From NCBI RefSeq assembly GCF_015558675.1, contig NZ_JADMOL010000002.1, forward strand, positions 285,975 to 349,974: DNA of 64,000 nucleotides. Direction: 5' to 3'. The first letter of the stretch is position 1. The number at the start of each line of letters is the position of its first letter. This DNA is from Paenibacillus sp. 1001270B_150601_E10. GTDB taxonomy: Bacteria; Bacillota; Bacilli; Paenibacillales; Paenibacillaceae. The position numbers and the translations under genes were made by a program. This document shows, piece by piece, positions 24,881 to 33,774 of this stretch. The notes under the pieces were generated by a model. It searched no databases, was not told the origin of the DNA, and saw nothing but the letters and a program-made list of their open reading frames with translations.

Positions 24881-25180
24881 GTGCCAAGATTGTTGGTGTT
24901 AATCACTTACGATGTTCACACGGTTGATAGTGAAGGTCAAAGAAGACTGCGAATGGTCGCGAAGACGTGTCAAAACTATGGCCAGAGAGTTCAGCATTCT
25001 GTCTTTGAATGTATTGTAGATGCGGCACAATTCACTAGCCTAAAAATACAACTTGCCGAGATTATTGATCCAACGAAGGATAGTCTTCGATTCTATCAGA
25101 TGGGCAATAACTATAAAAATAAAGTTGAGCATATCGGCGTGAAAGAATCTATTGATTTGGAAGGACCGCTCATTTTGTAG
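24881..25180 (+). CDS. cas2: CRISPR adaptation protein Cas2
   Basis: Dimeric scaffold between Cas1 dimers. LVLITYDVHT then GQRRLRMVAKTCQNYGQRVQHSVFECIVD is canonical I-C Cas2. The GTG at 24881 immediately follows the cas1 stop; a TTG at 24890 with AGGTG six bases upstream would give the more usual MLVLITYDV start, so the true start is uncertain by three codons. The stop is 11 bp before leader element 3. Confidence 0.96.
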   Translation: MPRLLVLITYDVHTVDSEGQRRLRMVAKTCQNYGQRVQHSVFECIVDAAQFTSLKIQLAEIIDPTKDSLRFYQMGNNYKNKVEHIGVKESIDLEGPLIL

Positions 25181-25191
25181 CCTGAGTATAT

Positions 25192-25236
25192 GGTGCGAAT
25201 GTATAGTGCCCATGAAATCCCAGGGACATTCGCACC
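25192..25236 (+). repeat. Conserved 45-nt palindromic leader element, copy 3
   Basis: GGTGCGAATGTATAGTGC... to TTCGCACC, same length as the other two and closest to copy 1 (identical over the first 18 bases). Lies 11 bp after the cas2 stop and 136 bp before array 3. Confidence 0.8.
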
Positions 25237-25372
25237 ATGAATTTCCCATTTTATTACCATTATATATGAGATATGATATGAGAATGATCATTACTAGAGT
25301 GAAAATATCAAAAAATTGATCGTTAATTTGTGATTTTTTGATCGAATTCGTGGTTATTGCTCGATTTTCGCT

Positions 25373-27332
25373 GTCGCACCTCATGTAGGTGCGTGGATTG
25401 AAATCAACACTTGTGCAAGGAATGTTAACTTTTTTTGCCGTCGCACCTCATGTAGGTGCGTGGATTGAAATCCATGTGCATCCTCCTTATAGGTGAAAAC
25501 TATCGTCGCACCTCATGTAGGTGCGTGGATTGAAATATTCCGAGGATTAGTAGAAAGCAAGTCTTGCATGTCGCACCTCATGTAGGTGCGTGGATTGAAA
25601 TTTAAAACTCTTCCAGAAATATGCGTATGCCCTTAGTCGCACCTCATGTAGGTGCGTGGATTGAAATTTACAAGCATTTTAAGGGCTATCAAGCTTCTTC
25701 CAGTCGCACCTCATGTAGGTGCGTGGATTGAAATAATGATACCAATCAGCAGACATACAACAAGAATAGTCGCACCTCATGTAGGTGCGTGGATTGAAAT
25801 CGTTTCAGCTAAGCCTGGCGGACTCTTGGACGGTCAGTCGCACCTCATGTAGGTGCGTGGATTGAAATCGTAACTTGTTTGTCATCTTTTACTTTTTCCC
25901 AGTCGCACCTCATGTAGGTGCGTGGATTGAAATTATTTCGATGTGGTCTATCAGAAGAATATCATACGTCGCACCTCATGTAGGTGCGTGGATTGAAATC
26001 CGTAATCCGTCACAGCAGCAAACATGCCCGTTGAGTCGCACCTCATGTAGGTGCGTGGATTGAAATAATTTGCCTGTAGCAACTGCTGGTGATCGTCTGT
26101 CGTCGCACCTCATGTAGGTGCGTGGATTGAAATTCGATGATCTTGATCTTCTCGTCATCGAACATGCGTCGCACCTCATGTAGGTGCGTGGATTGAAATT
26201 CGATGATCTTGATCTTCTCGTCATCGAACATGCCGTCGCACCTCATGTAGGTGCGTGGATTGAAATACGGAAATCGTTATTGCTATTAAGGACATCATCA
26301 GGTCGCACCTCATGTAGGTGCGTGGATTGAAATTTCGAATTGCGGCAGCACCCTAATACCGTTGACGCCGTCGCACCTCATGTAGGTGCGTGGATTGAAA
26401 TCTGGTATACGTTGTGGATCTGCTTCTGCAGCTTCTTGTCGCACCTCATGTAGGTGCGTGGATTGAAATGGCAAGACACCCTCTTCAATTGAGGATATTT
26501 CGGCGTCGCACCTCATGTAGGTGCGTGGATTGAAATAAAGGTTATTGAGTTGAAACGGGGCAAGGATGGTGTCGCACCTCATGTAGGTGCGTGGATTGAA
26601 ATTTGGATCAAAATGTCGTTTTGTTCGATGGGGTTGCGGTCGCACCTCATGTAGGTGCGTGGATTGAAATACCTCCTTGTTAGGGTATACGACGTGACTA
26701 ACGGGTCGCACCTCATGTAGGTGCGTGGATTGAAATCGTTCGTTTCTCGGGTGTAGTCAAAGGATGTTCGATCGTCGCACCTCATGTAGGTGCGTGGATT
26801 GAAATTTAATTTGCAAGAAGGTCGTTATTATACATGGAATGGTCGCACCTCATGTAGGTGCGTGGATTGAAATGACGAAGAAGCATTTTTGAGTGCGCAA
26901 GGATGGGACAAGTCGCACCTCATGTAGGTGCGTGGATTGAAATTAACACATCGAGCAGCAAAGGCAGAAGTAAGAACTCGTCGCACCTCATGTAGGTGCG
27001 TGGATTGAAATACGTTGAAGCTGTGTTTCCAATGTGCTAAATATTGTCGCACCTCATGTAGGTGCGTGGATTGAAATTGGAGCCTTCAATTTCCAGGATA
27101 CCCTTTGAGCCCGTCGCACCTCATGTAGGTGCGTGGATTGAAATATACAAATAGTTAGCACTTAAACTCACGCTTCGTCGCACCTCATGTAGGTGCGTGG
27201 ATTGAAATGAGTCTTACAACGACTTGTTCTTTACAGCCCTTCGTCGCACCTCATGTAGGTGCGTGGATTGAAATGGTGGGATGTTAAAAAACGTACAGGG
27301 TGTATTGGGGTCGTACCTCATGCATGGATAAA
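25373..27332 (+). CRISPR. CRISPR array 3, type I-C repeats (29 plus a degenerate terminal one)
   Basis: The repeat differs from arrays 1 and 2 by one base in the loop (CATGTAGG instead of CACGTAGG). First repeat 25373-25404, last intact 27243-27274, degenerate one from 27310 (GTCGTACCTCATGCATGG). 29 spacers. Adjacent spacers 26134-26167 and 26200-26234 are the same sequence with lengths 34 and 35. Spacer 26874-26911 is shared with array 2. The leader is on the left, directly after cas2, the usual place for the array served by this adaptation module. Open frames across the array are artefacts. Confidence 0.98.
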
Positions 27333-27595
27333 TCATCCGATCTTGGTTGACAATCCGACCGATATAAAAGCGCTAGTATTTTTCATTTCAAATGTTGACA
27401 AATGTTGACTGAGTTGGAGATAATAAATAAGACCTAGGTGAAATATTGGAAGTAGTTATACATAGCTAATCTCAAGTGAGTCTCATTAACTATTTGCTCT
27501 ACTCTTTATTTGAATATATGATCATATATTTTTAAGTATTATTTCTAGATAACTTTTTTAACTCTCAATAAAAATATGATTAAGCAGGTGATCAA

Positions 27596-28063
27596 GTGAG
27601 CTTTTTAGACAAGTTCAAAAAGGGAGTTGCAGAAGCTGGAACGTTAGCAAAAGTAACGGTTGAGGTTAACCGATTGAAGCTGCAGATCTCCAATAAAAAA
27701 AAAGAAATACAGGAGTACTATTTGCGCATAGGGGAAGCCGTATTCCAAATTCGTCAAGAAGCCGAGTCCGAAGATAAGCTTGCTGCAATCGACGAATGGT
27801 GCAGTCAGATCTTGGGCATTCAAGCGGAGATTAAAGAGCTTGAGCTAAAGATTAATGAACTTAGCAATGAGAAGACGTGCGGATGTGGAAAGGTATTGCC
27901 AGTTGATGCGAAGTTCTGCGTATCATGTGGACATAAGTTCGAAGAAGTCATTGTCGTGCAATCAGAGCCTGAGCAAGAAGCAACGGCAACGTGTCCTTCT
28001 TGCCATCAAGTGATACAGAGTGACGCAAAATTCTGTGGAAGCTGCGGCTTCACCTTATCGTAG
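27596..28063 (+). CDS. Coiled-coil protein with two C-terminal zinc ribbons
   Basis: Residues 1-90 form a basic-acidic helical coiled coil (VNRLKLQISNKKKEIQEYYLRIGEAVF, then AEIKELELKINELSNEK). Two zinc ribbons follow: CGCGKVLPVDAKFCVSCG and CPSCHQVIQSDAKFCGSCG. No membrane segment. GTG start at 27596 with AGGTG seven bases before. The next gene, a membrane protein, starts 9 bp after its stop, so the two are probably co-expressed. Function unknown; many such proteins are uncharacterised. It lies 260 bp after CRISPR array 3, and no link to CRISPR is evident. Confidence 0.8.
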   Translation: MSFLDKFKKGVAEAGTLAKVTVEVNRLKLQISNKKKEIQEYYLRIGEAVFQIRQEAESEDKLAAIDEWCSQILGIQAEIKELELKINELSNEKTCGCGKVLPVDAKFCVSCGHKFEEVIVVQSEPEQEATATCPSCHQVIQSDAKFCGSCGFTLS

Positions 28064-28072
28064 GAGGAGAAT

Positions 28073-28504
28073 ATGCAACAATTTTCCAACGTCCTTCGGG
28101 AATATCGCAAATGGATTCTTGCTATTCCGTTTGTTAATGTGATTATACCTTTTGCACTTTATATTTTGTTTGGGTCTATTGCAGTCGATTTTTTGTGTAA
28201 ACTGATTTTGACGATCTTCCCTCGGATCTATGGTTATGGAATCTATTCTATGATTTCGATTTTAGATTCACTAGCTTACTTTGGTTTTTGGATAGGCTTT
28301 TGGCTGGTCCTTGCAACGAAAGAGATGAAATTAGCCCCGTACGCTCTCTTTGCAACGGTGTTCGTTACAATTTTTCCATTTACGAGCTTTTCTCTATTCA
28401 CCGTTCTAAAGGCAGTGATCTTTATCTGGCTGGGCTATCAGCTTCTTAAGTTCACGGCATCTTCCAGTTATTCAGAGGGTAATGAGAGTGGAATGTCGAT
28501 CTAA
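28073..28504 (+). CDS. Small integral membrane protein, unknown function
   Basis: 143 residues with about four hydrophobic helices (WILAIPFVNVIIPFALYILF, the ICAVDFL-like second, LAYFGFWIGFWLVL, VLKAVIFIWLGYQLL). GGAGGAGA precedes the ATG. Follows the zinc-ribbon gene by 9 bp. I do not recognise the family. The probable terminator is the hairpin at 28829-28867, beyond the IS relic. Confidence 0.7.
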   Translation: MQQFSNVLREYRKWILAIPFVNVIIPFALYILFGSIAVDFLCKLILTIFPRIYGYGIYSMISILDSLAYFGFWIGFWLVLATKEMKLAPYALFATVFVTIFPFTSFSLFTVLKAVIFIWLGYQLLKFTASSSYSEGNESGMSI

Positions 28505-28539
28505 GCATTGGAATCATAGTCGTGTTCGTGTTTACGGTG

Positions 28540-28822
28540 CGTGGTCAAGCCCCCATTTAGTGGACACTGAAAAACGCCTAGACCAGAAGCTGGCGCCGGT
28601 TCTGACCGGGCGTCAGCTTCTTTCGTCTTCGTTGTGGTAGATATTGGTTGTAAAAATGAATTTATTCTTCTCTTCACCTTTGAGCTCCGCCTCTTTCTTT
28701 TGACTCGATTTATATCCTGTATCCCTAAATAGTCAATGATTTGCCGAAATGGTCATTCCTGACCTACATCTGGATTGAATAGCTTCCATTTTAAATTCTT
28801 CTGAAAAACTAATACTTTGCAA
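28540..28822 (-). pseudogene. Collapsed IS3-family element: OrfA N-terminus and OrfB C-terminus remnants
   Basis: Minus-strand translation gives ISFSEEFKMEAIQ (OrfA N-terminus, about 28776-28820), DYLGIQDINRVKR in another frame (OrfA helix-turn-helix, about 28699-28736), then an in-frame stop and IHFYNQYLPQRRRKKLTPGQ-NRRQLLV ending at the TAG at 28578, the typical OrfB C-terminus. The outer sequence AGCCCCCATTTAGTGGACAC (28549-28568) looks like an IS3-group terminal repeat. The middle of the transposase is missing and several frameshifts are present, so it is an old deletion relic. Confidence 0.65.
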
Positions 28823-28828
28823 AACAAG

Positions 28829-28867
28829 AAGCAGCAAGCCTTTGAGGCTTGTTGCTTTTCTTTTTCA
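28829..28867 (+). terminator. Rho-independent terminator
   Basis: Stem AAGCAGCAAGCC / GGCTTGTTGCTT (one G-T pair) with 5-nt loop, then TTTTCTTTTTC. Probably ends transcripts from the zinc-ribbon/membrane pair. Confidence 0.8.
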
Positions 28868-29575
28868 TCACACACACATCAGCAATTTGATAGGTTTTAA
28901 CAGATTCATTTCGATTGTTTATAACATAGTTTTAAAGCAAATCTAAAGTGCTGCTTCCGATGCTCTTCTTACCACGAAGTAGGTCAGATCGAGTTCGAAA
29001 ATATTGCGAAACCCATCAAATTATGTTCCTTGTCTCCCTTTCCGTTCTCCCATTATGATGGATCCATGAGTAAAACTAAGCGCACTGTACGTGAGTCCTA
29101 CCTCAACCCTGGTCTAACCTACATTTTCACATACAGAAAATGTCGTAGATGATTTCGCTTCCTGCCCCGTACATATCCGTTCTTACAATATTTCAACGTC
29201 CGAGCTCGTATCGATATCAAAATTATTGCCCGGGAAAACCTTTCTACATTTTTTGAAAGCGCTAACTAACTAAACAGCTCATTCCATCTATTATTTTAGC
29301 GGTTAAATCTTGTTCGGTTAAATATATGTATAAACTTTACTTCTGTACATTTATGATGAGCTGTTGAGTCCCGAAGAAGATGAACTCGTTTTATTCACTT
29401 TGTCTTTATCTCGGGGTTCAGGCAGATCTAGGTGAAGTCATTGAGACTCAATTTATAGAATCTATTGATATTTCTTGAAAGGGGGGATTACCATCTAGCG
29501 TTTACTCGGAACAGAAGAATGATTATAAAGGCTTTGATTTCTGTAATCGAGAATAATACAAAGGAGTTGACCTTA
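28868..29575. other. Long gene-free region upstream of the DUF4855 gene, with a possible cre site
   Basis: About 700 bp, A/T-rich, without a convincing gene. A near-consensus catabolite-responsive element TGAAAGCGCTAACT occurs at 29254-29267 (13 of 14 positions of TGWNANCGNTNWCA), about 310 bp before the gene start, suggesting CcpA control. The in-frame codons 29465-29575 look like a non-coding extension, as the ribosome site AAAGGAG (29560s) serves the ATG at 29576. Confidence 0.4.
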
Positions 29576-32500
29576 ATGAATTTAAATAAAAAATGGATGT
29601 CTGTCTTGATGGCAGCTATTATGCTGGTGTCTCCGATTTCTGCAGTGCAGGCGACATCGTCGATTTCGGATGCTGCTGTTGTGCAGGCGGTAAATGCTGA
29701 GCAGACGGGAGCAGGTCAGGATGCAGAGAATCCACATGCCTCACCGGATCAGCCCACAGATGCAGGGGAGCCAGCATTGGAACAGACCCAGCAAGTCCTA
29801 GATGCTAATCAAGCTGGGGCATCTGCTTCAGCAAACCAAGCACAATTCCGCAATCTTGCGGAAGGTCTTCCTTATGAATGGTCTGAGGCACCGGCAGCAT
29901 CGCGCCCTGACGATGGAACGAAGCTGACGGATGGTCAGTATGCTTCATTAGATATGAATGATCCAGCATGGGTTGGACATGTTCGCGGGAAGACACGCGA
30001 AGTCGTCTTTGATCTTGGTGAGGAGAAGACAATTGGCAAGATCAGCGCTCATTTCTTTCAAGATTATCCGACCAACTCGATCCTCGTGCCGCTGACGGTA
30101 TCGATGTATGTTTCCGATGATAAAGTGAATTGGGGGCTGCTTTCCCATAATGCGACGCAGCTGCTATGGGGAGAAGGTCCGCCTAGACAGGAGACATATG
30201 TCTGGGATGGTAACCGAGACGGCATTAAAGGCGGGGACATCGATGGTAAGCTGGCCTATGCCCGTTATGTTAAAGTAACCTTTACGATGCATCCTTCACA
30301 GTGGGAGTACATTGATGAGATCGAAATTATGGGTACAGACGGTATGGCCGAAGGTGCGGTAAAGGTTCCTGCTGAACAGCCTCACTTTTTGGCGCCGGGA
30401 GAGGCAACAGCAGGTATTCGCAACTTGAATCTGCTGTACAATGGCCAGTATGCGAATGGCTTGGGCGACTGGAACAAGGAACGCATTATCCCTAACATTA
30501 GCTATGTGAATAAGGATGGAGAACCTACAGATTGGATGTTTGACGGCGTATTATATCTTGGGCTTGCTTCGCCTGCCGGTCGTGACTTCGGTCTTGGGCA
30601 AACGAATCTGGGCGATTGGAACTGGTATTTGGATAAAACGTTCGCAGCGACAGGTGATATGCAGCAGTTGAATGAAGCGACGAAGGAAGTCGGAAGCAAG
30701 CTGAATCAGCCTGATTATAAAATGAAGGTTGTCTTAATGATTCCGAATCCAGGAGAATATTTGAATGATTTCGGCGATGTTGACGGTGATGGGGTATCAG
30801 AAAGCTTCAACGACTCCATCGTCGGCAAAGAGAAGGCATTCGAAAATAGAGAAAAGGCGATTCAGTGGTGGCTCGATCAGGTACAGAACATTTGGCAGGC
30901 AAAGCAATATTCCAATCTGGAGCTCGTCGGCATGTACTGGCTGGAAGAGCAAATCAGCACAAGCGAAACAGGGCCAGCCTTGATCAAGTCTGTAAGCGAC
31001 AAGGTACATGCCAAGAACCTGAAGTTTTTCTGGATTCCTCATTCTTTAGCCTATAAGAGCTATATGTGGAAGGACGTAGGATTTGATGCAGTAGCTTTTC
31101 AACCGAATTACTTCTTTGGCGATATGGATGTTGATCGCTTGGAAGATGCTGCGAATCTTGCCAAGCAATATGGAATGTCGAACGAAGTGGAGTTTGATGA
31201 TCGGATGCTGACAGACGGCGTATTCCGCGAGCGTTTTATCGACTATTTGAATAGCGGCGCTACAACTGGTTTGATGCAGAACGGCTTTAGAGCGTATTAC
31301 CAAGGCAATGACGCGATTCGCAACTTGGCAGTTAGCAAGGACCCGAGCTTGCGCTTAATGTACGACTGGCTGTATCAATATACAAAAGGAACCTATGTCA
31401 TCAACAACAGCCCGGCACCGGAGGCGGATGTATTCCTCAACGGACAACTGATGAAGGGGGATACGGTTGTACCCGATACGGAAACGATTCAGTTTACTTG
31501 GAATGTCAAGGATGATGATGGCAGCGGATTAGTGAAGGTCACAGCCCAATTCGATGGCAAGCCTTACACATCAGGAACGCCAATTGACTTAACCGGCAAG
31601 CCAGGCAAGCACAGACTGGACATTACGGTTGCTGCCGCCAAATCCCAAACGACAACATATCTAATAACAGCATCGTCGAATGCCGATACGATGAGCACGC
31701 ATGTGAAGCGTTTCGAAGAGCAGAAGCAATTCATGACTTCGCGGGCCCCTCGTTCGTTGAACAATTATATCACCTTGATGAAGCGTTATGAAGGAACGGA
31801 TGCAGCACTGTTCAACAAGTATCTGCTGGGCTTCAACTCCAAGCTGGATCAGTTGGCTGCGGACCAGATGATGACAAATGCTGCTTATGTCGCGTTGAAG
31901 GAAGAGGTCTACAACCTTGTTGGCAATCTAGCTGAGGGCAAAGCGGTAACGGCTTCATCCGTTGAAGGCTCCAGTACAAGATTGGTGCCTGAGCACGCTG
32001 TGGATGGATTCTCCTCGACAAGATGGGCGAGCAACTACGTCGATGACAGCTGGTTCCAGATCGATCTGGGCGAAGCCAAATCCTTCAATACGCTCAGAAT
32101 CGATTGGGAACTAGCTCGCGCGAAGACATACAAAATCCTCGTTTCCGATGATAAGCAGAACTGGACGAGTGTGACCCAAGATAATGATGGCATCATTATG
32201 GCACATGATGGTAAAGAAACATTCAGCTTCGAGCCTGTCCAAGCAAGGTACGTGAAATTCCAAGGCGTTGAGCGTAATACAGAATACGGATATTCCTTCT
32301 ATGAGTTTGGTTTATATAACCTTGCAGGCGGTGATGAGGTGCTGCCAATCGATGGAACAATAGCGGTAATGAATGCCTCAGCAAAGACATTAACGATCGA
32401 CGGCTTGTTGATGGATGGCAACCTGTCTACAGTCGATTTGAAAATCGTCGATTCAAAAGGGGAAGTTCGCTATACCGGTGAGACGAGAAGCACAGCATCG

Positions 32501-32623
32501 GGTAGCTTCCAATTTACGGTTAAGCTTACTGGCAATCTAAAAGGAACAAACGATGCCTACTTGTCGACGGATGGAATGACAGAGCCAGTGAAGCTTACTT
32601 TTACTTACGATAAGAAGGATTGA
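29576..32623 (+). CDS. Secreted DUF4855 protein with N- and C-terminal discoidin-like domains
   Basis: Signal peptide (MNLNKKWMSVLMAAIMLVSPISAVQA) followed by an acidic, Gln/Ala-rich linker. A first beta-sandwich (about 100-265, VVFDLGEEKTIGKISAHFFQ...YARYVKVTF) resembles F5/8 type C. The central DUF4855 region begins RNLNLLYNGQY and includes DGVLYLGLASPAGRD and FWIPHSLAYKS...FDAVAFQPNY. A second F5/8 type C domain (about 790-930, NLAEGKAVTASSVEG, HAVDGFSSTRWAS, WFQIDLGEA) and a C-terminal beta domain follow. 1015 residues from the ATG with AAAGGAG upstream. Probably an extracellular carbohydrate-active or carbohydrate-binding protein; substrate unknown. Monocistronic, with a terminator at 32662. 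Confidence 0.85.
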   Translation: MNLNKKWMSVLMAAIMLVSPISAVQATSSISDAAVVQAVNAEQTGAGQDAENPHASPDQPTDAGEPALEQTQQVLDANQAGASASANQAQFRNLAEGLPYEWSEAPAASRPDDGTKLTDGQYASLDMNDPAWVGHVRGKTREVVFDLGEEKTIGKISAHFFQDYPTNSILVPLTVSMYVSDDKVNWGLLSHNATQLLWGEGPPRQETYVWDGNRDGIKGGDIDGKLAYARYVKVTFTMHPSQWEYIDEIEIMGTDGMAEGAVKVPAEQPHFLAPGEATAGIRNLNLLYNGQYANGLGDWNKERIIPNISYVNKDGEPTDWMFDGVLYLGLASPAGRDFGLGQTNLGDWNWYLDKTFAATGDMQQLNEATKEVGSKLNQPDYKMKVVLMIPNPGEYLNDFGDVDGDGVSESFNDSIVGKEKAFENREKAIQWWLDQVQNIWQAKQYSNLELVGMYWLEEQISTSETGPALIKSVSDKVHAKNLKFFWIPHSLAYKSYMWKDVGFDAVAFQPNYFFGDMDVDRLEDAANLAKQYGMSNEVEFDDRMLTDGVFRERFIDYLNSGATTGLMQNGFRAYYQGNDAIRNLAVSKDPSLRLMYDWLYQYTKGTYVINNSPAPEADVFLNGQLMKGDTVVPDTETIQFTWNVKDDDGSGLVKVTAQFDGKPYTSGTPIDLTGKPGKHRLDITVAAAKSQTTTYLITASSNADTMSTHVKRFEEQKQFMTSRAPRSLNNYITLMKRYEGTDAALFNKYLLGFNSKLDQLAADQMMTNAAYVALKEEVYNLVGNLAEGKAVTASSVEGSSTRLVPEHAVDGFSSTRWASNYVDDSWFQIDLGEAKSFNTLRIDWELARAKTYKILVSDDKQNWTSVTQDNDGIIMAHDGKETFSFEPVQARYVKFQGVERNTEYGYSFYEFGLYNLAGGDEVLPIDGTIAVMNASAKTLTIDGLLMDGNLSTVDLKIVDSKGEVRYTGETRSTASGSFQFTVKLTGNLKGTNDAYLSTDGMTEPVKLTFTYDKKD

Positions 32624-32661
32624 CACTTCGTTTTCACCTCTTTGAATGATTATTTTTCATA

Positions 32662-32709
32662 AAAAAGCCATTGGCAGCGTTAATTTCACGCTGAGACCAA
32701 TGGCTTTTT
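32662..32709 (+). terminator. Rho-independent terminator after DUF4855 gene
   Basis: AAAAAGCCATTGG pairs with CCAATGGCTTTTT; an inner CAGCG/CGCTG stem extends the hairpin. A-rich left and T-rich right sides make it potentially bidirectional. Confidence 0.9.
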
Positions 32710-32874
32710 CTTTATTCAATTAGAACATTGAAGTTATACGATATGACCTCTTATTATTGATGTCAGCTATATTTTCGACAAAAGGGATCGATACTACCTC
32801 CACCTCAAGTTATAGCGATTCCGTAAATTGGACACATAACGTTGTCATAAAAGCTTTTTGCCCGTACAGGCACG

Positions 32875-32900
32875 CATAGGCTTCCGCCCACATACAATGT
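32875..32900 (+). promoter_or_regulatory. Possible mother-cell (sigma-E/sigma-K type) promoter of sigK
   Basis: CATACAATG at 32891 resembles the CATACA-T / CATANNNTA -10 of sigma-E/K promoters; GCAC 17 bp upstream fits the short sigma-K -35 (AC). About 50 bp before the sigK ribosome site. Judged by eye only. Confidence 0.35.
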
Positions 32901-32952
32901 AACGTTCACTTGTTCGGATGGAGAGTGTGCATGTCTTAGGAGGTGGAAGCTA

Positions 32953-33654
32953 ATGTTTGGATTTTTGTCAACGATCGCATTATTCATTAAACAGCTTTCT
33001 TTATTGGTATCCTACGTTAAAAACAATGCTTTTCCTCAGCCTTTATCTGAAGAGGAAGAGCTGAAGCATCTTACGAAGATGGCGGAGGGCGATGCCCATT
33101 CGCGTAATATGCTTATTGAACATAACCTCCGGCTTGTGGCACATATCGTGAAGAAGTTCGATAACACCGGAGAAGATCTTGAAGACCTTATATCCATAGG
33201 TACTATCGGGTTGATTAAAGCAATTGAGAGCTTTCAGCCGAACAAAGGAACAAAGCTCGCTACATTTGCAGCGAGATGTATTGAAAATGAGATTTTGATG
33301 CATTTAAGAAGCTTAAAAAAAACGAGAAAAGATGTATCCCTCCACGATCCGATAGGAACGGACAAGGAAGGCAATGAAATCACTTTGATCGATATTCTGT
33401 ACACGGAGACCGACGATGTAGTGGATAAAGTTCAGTTGAAAATTGAGAAGAGCAAGATTTATCGCAACTTAGACATCTTGGACGAAAGAGAGCAGGAGGT
33501 CATTCGAGGGCGATTTGGCCTTGACGGAGGAGGAGAGGAGCGAACGCAGCGAGAGATTGCGAAGGAGCTTGGCATCTCTAGAAGCTACGTGTCGCGTATT
33601 GAAAAGCGGGCGTTAATGAAGCTGTATCATGAATTTTATAAGGCGAAGCGCTAA
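32953..33654 (+). CDS. sigK: Sporulation sigma factor SigK (pro-sigma-K), uninterrupted
   Basis: Late mother-cell sigma factor driving coat and cortex genes. Pro-sequence of about 20 residues ([32 protein letters not shown]) normally removed by SpoIVFB; region 2 with [16 protein letters not shown] and [17 protein letters not shown]; region 4 with [13 protein letters not shown] and [23 protein letters not shown]. 233 residues in one frame, so there is no skin-type element splitting the gene. AGGAGGTGG ribosome site. Confidence 0.95.
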   Translation: MFGFLSTIALFIKQLSLLVSYVKNNAFPQPLSEEEELKHLTKMAEGDAHSRNMLIEHNLRLVAHIVKKFDNTGEDLEDLISIGTIGLIKAIESFQPNKGTKLATFAARCIENEILMHLRSLKKTRKDVSLHDPIGTDKEGNEITLIDILYTETDDVVDKVQLKIEKSKIYRNLDILDEREQEVIRGRFGLDGGGEERTQREIAKELGISRSYVSRIEKRALMKLYHEFYKAKR

Positions 33655-33658
33655 TAGT

Positions 33659-33719
33659 AATGCTCTTAGAACGGAGAAGGATCTTAAGGATCACTTCAAG
33701 CTCGTCCTAAGAGCATTTT
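33659..33719. terminator. Terminator between convergent sigK and GT39 genes
   Basis: AATGCTCTTAG pairs with CTAAGAGCATT, an 11-bp outer stem around a long internal loop, followed by TTTTG. Serves sigK and may also serve the convergent minus-strand gene. Confidence 0.7.
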
Positions 33720-33774
33720 GCTTGATTTTAAAAAAGTAATCTTTTATTGCCAAACTAGGATTCGATAGAAGTGT

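Noticed and set aside
32953-33654. Possible skin-like interruption of sigK
   Set aside because: The gene is continuous from the pro-sequence to region 4 with no break.
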